The position numbers were made by a program, and so were the translations under genes. 9,869 nt of DNA, taken from NCBI GenBank assembly GCA_964552325.1, contig CAZKHA010000130.1, forward strand, positions 1 to 9,869. The letters run 5' to 3'. Positions 6,414 through 9,869 of this stretch are shown here, piece after piece. This DNA is from CAZKCK01 sp964552325. GTDB lineage: Bacteria > Bacteroidota > Bacteroidia > Bacteroidales > TTA-H9. Within the stretch, counting starts at the first letter, position 1, and each line of letters begins with the position of its first letter. The notes below the pieces were generated by a model, which did no database searches, was not told the origin of the DNA, and saw nothing but the letters and a program-made list of their open reading frames with translations.

Positions 6414-6565
6414 GGGCAATAATTGACAAATGACAGCTCTTATAGGAAATGCAACTTTTGTTACTTCCATAAAAAAAGGGATTGAAAAGTGTGTAAATGT
6501 AAGGTTTTGAGAATGTTATTGGCATTTTCGAATCTATGCGAAATCACATTCTACTGTTAAGTAAT

Positions 6566-6577
6566 CGTTAATAAATC
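6566..6577 (+). repeat. 12-bp direct repeat, copy 2 (upstream of the cytochrome operon)
   Basis: This is an identical copy of the 6352-6363 word. It sits 86 bp before the cytochrome operon -7 element, where an activator or looping repressor could bind. AATCG just before it and CGATT at its end form a 5-bp inverted repeat (AATCG 6563-6567, CGATT 6577-6581). Confidence 0.35.
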
Positions 6578-6663
6578 GATTCGTTGCTCGGGATAAATGC
6601 TTGCAAAAGTGAAATTTGTAGCAAGGGTTGAATGTTATGGAAAGATGATACCGCAACAAATCT

Positions 6664-6671
6664 TAAATTTG
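6664..6671 (+). promoter_or_regulatory. Putative -7 element of the cytochrome-YceI-DUF5777 operon
   Basis: TAAATTTG is a full TAnnTTTG match 138 bp before ATG 6810. No good TTG is found 18-20 bp upstream, so the promoter may depend on an activator or be wrongly placed. Confidence 0.35.
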
Positions 6672-6809
6672 GTACAACTTCTTAATAATTCGTGGGTTAA
6701 TGATCTATGTCAACTGAAGGCGAAGTGCTAACCTATGAACATTACGTGCCTTAAGGGTGTTTCAATTGCAAGATGGTTTTTTACTATACTCATCAACTAT
6801 TTTACTATC

Positions 6810-7517
6810 ATGAATTTTAATTTGATTCGAAAGAACCTTTTGTTTACACTGCTCTTCATACTTGTTTTGATGAACAGCTGTAAACACTCCCCTGACGATG
6901 TTACAATTATCGGCCCTGGCGACACAAGCCTAAACCCAGTAAGTTGCAGTCCTGATACTGCCTACTTTGTAAACACTATTCTTCCAATGCTGCGTTCAAG
7001 TTGTGCCACTTCGGGTTGCCATGATGCCGCCACGGCTAAGGAAGACATTGTAATGGAAAATTATAGCAGTATCATGAAAATTGTAAAAGCAGGAAATGCC
7101 AGTGATTCAAAATTATATGAAGTAATAACCGATGACAGCGAGGACCGTATGCCCCCTTCACCACAAAATGCACTGACTTCCGAGCAGATTGCTGCCGTAA
7201 AAAAATGGATTGATCAAGGTGCTAAAAACAATTCATGCACCGAGTCGCTATGCGATTCCGTAAATGTTTCATTCGCCGCAAATGTATTCCCTATCTTCCA
7301 AAACAACTGTGCCGGATGCCATAGCGGTAATGCCCCTTCGGCTGGCATCAAACTTACAAACTACGCTGAAATATCGGCTGCTGTGGCCGGTGGTCGATTG
7401 GTAGGCGCTATCAAACATTGGGGTGGCTATTCGTCTATGCCTCCCGACCTTAGCCTCAGCGTTTGCGAAATAGCTAAAATAGATCGTTGGATTGCCAACG
7501 GAACACCAAATAACTAA
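6810..7517 (+). CDS. Diheme c-type cytochrome lipoprotein
   Basis: Exported electron carrier of 235 aa, probably lipid-anchored. MNFNLIRKNLLFTLLFILVL leads to a lipobox-like LMNSC with C24 as the acylation site. Two planctomycete-type cytochrome c domains follow. Domain 1 (about 46-142) binds heme through CATSGCH (C65, C70, H71), a CX4CH motif rather than CX2CH; the likely sixth ligand is M114 in DRMPP. Domain 2 (about 148-235) has a canonical CAGCH (C167, C170, H171) and M210 in SSMPP. Both end in a W-[ID]-x-G-x-x-NN helix (WIDQGAKNN, WIANGTPNN), so the gene arose by internal duplication. Extra cysteines (C46, C143, C148, C219) may form disulfides. The start at 6810 is chosen because the lipoprotein signal begins there; ATG 6735 would add 25 unrelated residues. 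It is the first gene of a five-gene operon. Its partner and redox potential are unknown. Confidence 0.85.
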   Translation: MNFNLIRKNLLFTLLFILVLMNSCKHSPDDVTIIGPGDTSLNPVSCSPDTAYFVNTILPMLRSSCATSGCHDAATAKEDIVMENYSSIMKIVKAGNASDSKLYEVITDDSEDRMPPSPQNALTSEQIAAVKKWIDQGAKNNSCTESLCDSVNVSFAANVFPIFQNNCAGCHSGNAPSAGIKLTNYAEISAAVAGGRLVGAIKHWGGYSSMPPDLSLSVCEIAKIDRWIANGTPNN

Positions 7518-7523
7518 TTTACA

Positions 7524-7898
7524 ATGAACAGACTATTAAAATTCTTTTTCCTGTCAGTTTTTGCCGCTGTTGTTCTGGCAGGCTGCTACAATGATAACGA
7601 GGAAGATCTTTACCCTCAAACTTCTGATTGCGATTTAAGCAACGTAACCTATTCGGCAACAATAGCTCCAATAATGGCCACAAGTTGCAATGGATGCCAT
7701 GGCGCAGCATCAGCTTCGGGTGGTGTGGTAACCGCCACCTTTGATGGGTTAAAAGCCATAGCCTCCAACGGCAAACTTTACGGCACGGTTAGCCATGCCT
7801 CGGGCTTCTCACCCATGCCACAGGGCGGTAGCAAACTCTCGCAATGTGCTATCGATAAAATTAAAACCTGGGTTGACGCAGGTGCCCCAAATAATTAA
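7524..7898 (+). CDS. Monoheme c-type cytochrome lipoprotein
   Basis: Small exported electron carrier of 124 aa. The signal peptide ends in the lipobox VLAGC, with C21 as the lipidated residue, followed by an acidic DNEED stretch that in Bacteroidota often favours export to the cell surface. One heme site is present: CNGCH (C55, C58, H59), with M98 in FSPMPQGG as the likely distal ligand. The domain closely parallels domain 2 of the preceding protein, with similar spacing from heme Cys to Met, an added Cys (C36 and C108 here, C148 and C219 there) and the ending WVDAGAPNN. It is therefore probably a paralogue made by local duplication. The gene starts 6 bp after the diheme gene. It may pass electrons to or from the diheme partner; direction and donor cannot be told from sequence. 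Confidence 0.86.
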   Translation: MNRLLKFFFLSVFAAVVLAGCYNDNEEDLYPQTSDCDLSNVTYSATIAPIMATSCNGCHGAASASGGVVTATFDGLKAIASNGKLYGTVSHASGFSPMPQGGSKLSQCAIDKIKTWVDAGAPNN

Positions 7899-7909
7899 AC
7901 CGAAACAGT

Positions 7910-8350
7910 ATGAAAAAATGGATAAAAATTGTTGCAATACTAGCCATATTGGGTATTGTTGCGGGGGTAGCAGGGTATTTCTTTGTTTACAATAAGCCTC
8001 ATGCTAACTATGAAAAAATGGATGCCGACTTTAGCTTAAATGCATCTGATTTATTTGCCGAATTTAAAACCAACAAAGCGGTGGCTGAGCCCAAATACAA
8101 CGGAAAGGTTGTTGAACTTATGGGAACACTTACCAAAGTTGAAGAAACCGATTCGCTGATTATTGCCGTTTTTGTTTTCGACCAAGGGATGTTTGGCGAC
8201 GAAGGAATACGTTGCACCATGCTTCCTAACTATATGGATCAACTCAAAAACACCCAAACCGGGAGCCAAGTACAACTTAAAGGCTACCTTACGGGCTATA
8301 ATGATACAGATGTTATCCTCGAAAAATGTTCAATAACCTCAAAAAATTAA
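7910..8350 (+). CDS. Membrane-anchored OB-fold protein (tRNA_anti-like family)
   Basis: Protein of 146 aa with one N-terminal membrane helix (about 5-26, KIVAILAILGIVAGVAGYFF) and no clear cleavage site. The soluble part is therefore held on the periplasmic face of the inner membrane. Residues 45-142 fit the tRNA_anti-like OB-fold: a helix ASDLFAEFKTNKAVAEPKY (46-63), strands around KVVELMGTL (66-74) and SLIIAVFVF (82-90), then RCTMLP (101-106) and GSQVQLKGYLTGY (118-130), ending in VILEKCSI (135-142). Despite the name, exported members are not thought to bind tRNA; their ligand is unknown. C102 and C140 could form a disulfide. The gene starts 11 bp after the cytochrome and ends 5 bp before yceI, so it belongs to the operon. 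A structural or assembly role for the envelope module is only inferred. Confidence 0.75.
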   Translation: MKKWIKIVAILAILGIVAGVAGYFFVYNKPHANYEKMDADFSLNASDLFAEFKTNKAVAEPKYNGKVVELMGTLTKVEETDSLIIAVFVFDQGMFGDEGIRCTMLPNYMDQLKNTQTGSQVQLKGYLTGYNDTDVILEKCSITSKN

Positions 8351-8355
8351 TTAAA

Positions 8356-8907
8356 ATGAAAAAAGTATTGTTTTTAGTAAGCATTCTTAGCGTTCTAACG
8401 CTTGGTGCCCAAGCTCAAAAATACCTTACCAAAACCGGTAAAATTAAGTTTCATAGCGATGCACCCCTCGAAAAAATTGAAGCTATTAACAACCAGGTTA
8501 ATGCAGCTTTGGATGTAACAACTGGTGATTTTGTTTTTAAGGTAATCATTAAATCCTTCGAATTTGAGAAAGCATTGATGCAAGAGCATTTTAATGAGAA
8601 TTACCTTGAGTCGGCCAAATTTCCCAATGCACAGTTTATTGGAAAAGTCACCAATATCTCGGAAATGAACTTTACAAAAAATGCTTCGTTTGATGCCAAA
8701 GTTGAAGGAACCCTGACCATGCATGGCGTAAAGAAACCCATTAAAGCTACTGGAACCTTGCAAAGCAAGGATGGGAAAATTCTTGGAAAATCTACTTTTA
8801 AATTGAAAGTTAAGGATTATGATATTGCCATACCAACTGCGGTAGTTAAGAATATTGCCGAAGATGTGGAGGTTACTGTTGATGTCACCCTTGAAAAACT
8901 AAACTAA
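8356..8907 (+). CDS. yceI: YceI-family secreted lipid/isoprenoid-binding protein
   Basis: Exported lipocalin-like beta-barrel of 183 aa. The signal peptide runs to AQA20 with probable cleavage before Q21. Family marks are TGKIKFHSDAP near the N-terminus (27-37), HFNENYLESAKFPNAQFIGK (78-97), GTLTMHGVKKPI (118-129) and a C-terminal VTVDVTLEKL strand. Solved YceI-family structures hold a polyisoprenoid chain in the barrel, and several family members are encoded beside cytochromes, which suggests quinone or isoprenoid handling in the periplasm. The two cytochromes upstream fit that theme. The start at 8356 is used because the signal peptide begins there; an in-frame ATG at 8326 lies inside the upstream gene and adds ten lysine-rich residues. 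The gene is 5 bp after the OB-fold gene and 2 bp before the DUF5777 gene. The ligand is not determined. Confidence 0.88.
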   Translation: MKKVLFLVSILSVLTLGAQAQKYLTKTGKIKFHSDAPLEKIEAINNQVNAALDVTTGDFVFKVIIKSFEFEKALMQEHFNENYLESAKFPNAQFIGKVTNISEMNFTKNASFDAKVEGTLTMHGVKKPIKATGTLQSKDGKILGKSTFKLKVKDYDIAIPTAVVKNIAEDVEVTVDVTLEKLN

Positions 8908-8909
8908 TC

Positions 8910-9800
8910 ATGGCAAAATTTCTTTATTCATTGTTGGTTGGTATGTTGCTAATTATTTCGCAACCAGCATATTCGCAAGATTTAATGGACTTATTAGGCG
9001 AAGACAAACCCGCCACCGATTACGCCTATGGCACCTTTAAAACAACCCGTGTTGTGCTCAACCACTCCATTCAGGCTCCTGCAAAAGGCGATTTAATTTT
9101 TATTATCTCGCACCATTTTGGTGAAATCAATTCAGGGCTTTACAACTTTATGGGGCTTGATGCAGCCACCATACGCCTGGGCTTTGAATATGGGCTTAAC
9201 GACCGCCTTAGCGTGGGAGTTGGCCGTGGAACCTGGAAAAAGATGTTTGATGGCCATGTAAAATACCTGTTCCTAAAGCAAAGCAGTGGGGCCAAGAATA
9301 TGCCCATTTCGCTTAGTTATTTTGGCTCAATAGGCTTAAACTCCCTGCATTGGGAAGAGCCTAACCGCACCAACTTCTTCTCATCGCGTTTATCGTATGT
9401 GCATCAACTGCTTATAGCCCGTAAGTTTGGCAATGCGTTCTCGCTGCAGCTAACCCCTACACTAGTGCACCGCAACCTGGTTAAAACCAACGAAGACCAA
9501 AACAACGTTTTTGCAACGGGTTTAGGAGGCCGTGTAAAGCTAAGCCAGCGTGTTACGCTGAATGCCGAATATTTTTATTTGCTCCCTGGCAAAACGGCCG
9601 ATGATTTCAACAACAGCCTCTCGTTAGGATTTGATATTGAAACCGGAGGGCATGTATTCCAGGTGTTCTGCACCAATTCAAACCCCATAACCGAACATGG
9701 ATTTATTACCGAAACCACCGGAAATTGGGCCGATGGCGATATTTTTATAGGATTTAATATTACACGCACGTTTACCCTTTCAAAGAAAAAGATGGACTAA
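8910..9800 (+). CDS. DUF5777-family outer-membrane beta-barrel protein
   Basis: Predicted outer-membrane protein of 296 aa. The signal peptide ends at AYS22, cut before Q23, and is followed by a short DLMDLLGED segment and then many alternating amphipathic strands. DUF5777 hallmarks include ISHHFGEINSGLYNFMGLD (89-107), the strand IRLGFEYGLNDRLSVGVGRG (110-129) and the KMFDGHVKYLFLKQ hairpin (133-146). The last strand, about DIFIGFNITRTFTL, is followed by a short basic KKKMD tail instead of ending on the usual terminal aromatic. The function of the family is unknown. The gene begins 2 bp after yceI and is the last of the operon. Beside two cytochrome lipoproteins, the barrel could hold or pass electrons through the outer membrane, but it is equally consistent with a porin or a lipid-transport barrel. 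Confidence 0.85.
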   Translation: MAKFLYSLLVGMLLIISQPAYSQDLMDLLGEDKPATDYAYGTFKTTRVVLNHSIQAPAKGDLIFIISHHFGEINSGLYNFMGLDAATIRLGFEYGLNDRLSVGVGRGTWKKMFDGHVKYLFLKQSSGAKNMPISLSYFGSIGLNSLHWEEPNRTNFFSSRLSYVHQLLIARKFGNAFSLQLTPTLVHRNLVKTNEDQNNVFATGLGGRVKLSQRVTLNAEYFYLLPGKTADDFNNSLSLGFDIETGGHVFQVFCTNSNPITEHGFITETTGNWADGDIFIGFNITRTFTLSKKKMD

Positions 9801-9869
9801 AGAGGCGTTTCCATAAAGGGCTCTTAACCACAGCCTTTCATTGCATTGTAAACCGGAACTGACAGTATG
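9801..9869. other. Sequence after the operon, at the window edge
   Basis: Sixty-nine bases follow the DUF5777 stop. AAGAGGC (9800-9806) and GCTCTT (9820-9825) can form a stem of about six pairs with one bulged G, but no T-tract follows, so a terminator is not supported. The final ATG at 9867-9869 could begin another gene; nothing further can be said. Confidence 0.3.

Larger units (their letters stand above)
6342..6809. other. 468-bp non-coding gap between the AraC regulator and the cytochrome operon
   Basis: The gap separates two divergent transcription units. It contains the regulator -7 element (6406-6413), two copies of CGTTAATAAATC (6352-6363 and 6566-6577), a weak stem TTTCG/CGAAA (6526-6543) and the operon -7 element (6664-6671). 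The predicted operon leader would be about 130 nt. A plus-strand frame opens at ATG 6735 in phase with the cytochrome, but its 25 codons precede a complete signal peptide and are judged non-coding. No tRNA or recognisable riboswitch is seen. Confidence 0.55.

Noticed and set aside
6735..6809. In-frame upstream ATG extending the diheme cytochrome by 25 residues
   Set aside because: A complete lipoprotein signal starts at 6810; the extra residues would place a second hydrophobic stretch before it.
8326..8355. Upstream ATG for yceI
   Set aside because: It lies inside the OB-fold gene and adds ten residues before a normal signal peptide.
9800..9825. Rho-independent terminator after the operon
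   Set aside because: The stem is short, bulged and lacks a following T-tract.

Overview
The window looks like a chromosomal segment of a Bacteroidota bacterium. The basis is: (i) matches to the Bacteroidota promoter -7 element TAnnTTTG just upstream of most genes or operons; (ii) start codons that mostly lack a Shine-Dalgarno sequence and sit in A/T-rich leaders; (iii) signal peptides cut before Gln (S|Q or A|Q); and (iv) families typical of the phylum: DUF5777 beta-barrel, lipoprotein cytochromes of the planctomycete type, an AraC regulator with an HMA-like N-terminus, and a Bacteroidota-type TrkH N-terminus. I cannot name the genus. No mobile element, CRISPR array, rRNA or tRNA gene was found.

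Layout. Positions 1-784 (minus strand) hold a potassium-uptake operon: trkA, then 14 bp later the first 24 codons of trkH, cut by the window edge. A non-coding gap (785-1128) contains a 45-nt imperfect hairpin. Positions 1129-4067 (plus) carry a secreted M14 zinc carboxypeptidase, a small secreted VirK-like protein and an exosortase-family membrane peptidase; the last two overlap and are probably translationally coupled. The exosortase end runs 51 bp into the end of a convergent membrane acyltransferase gene (4017-5054, minus). That gene diverges from mntP (5149-5712, plus), a manganese exporter, and their predicted promoters interleave within about 30 bp. mntP in turn overlaps by 19 bp the end of a convergent AraC-family regulator (5694-6341, minus), whose HMA-like domain has lost one of its two metal-ligand cysteines.

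After a 468-bp gap, positions 6810-9800 form a tight five-gene plus-strand operon with gaps of 6, 11, 5 and 2 bp. It encodes a diheme cytochrome c lipoprotein, a monoheme cytochrome c lipoprotein, a membrane-anchored OB-fold (tRNA_anti-like) protein, a YceI-family lipid-binding protein and a DUF5777 outer-membrane barrel. Every product carries an export or membrane signal, so this looks like a cell-envelope redox module. It joins heme electron carriers, a possible isoprenoid or quinone carrier and an outer-membrane barrel, and is the best candidate here for a poorly described system. Its function is inference. The exosortase/VirK-like pair is the second candidate.
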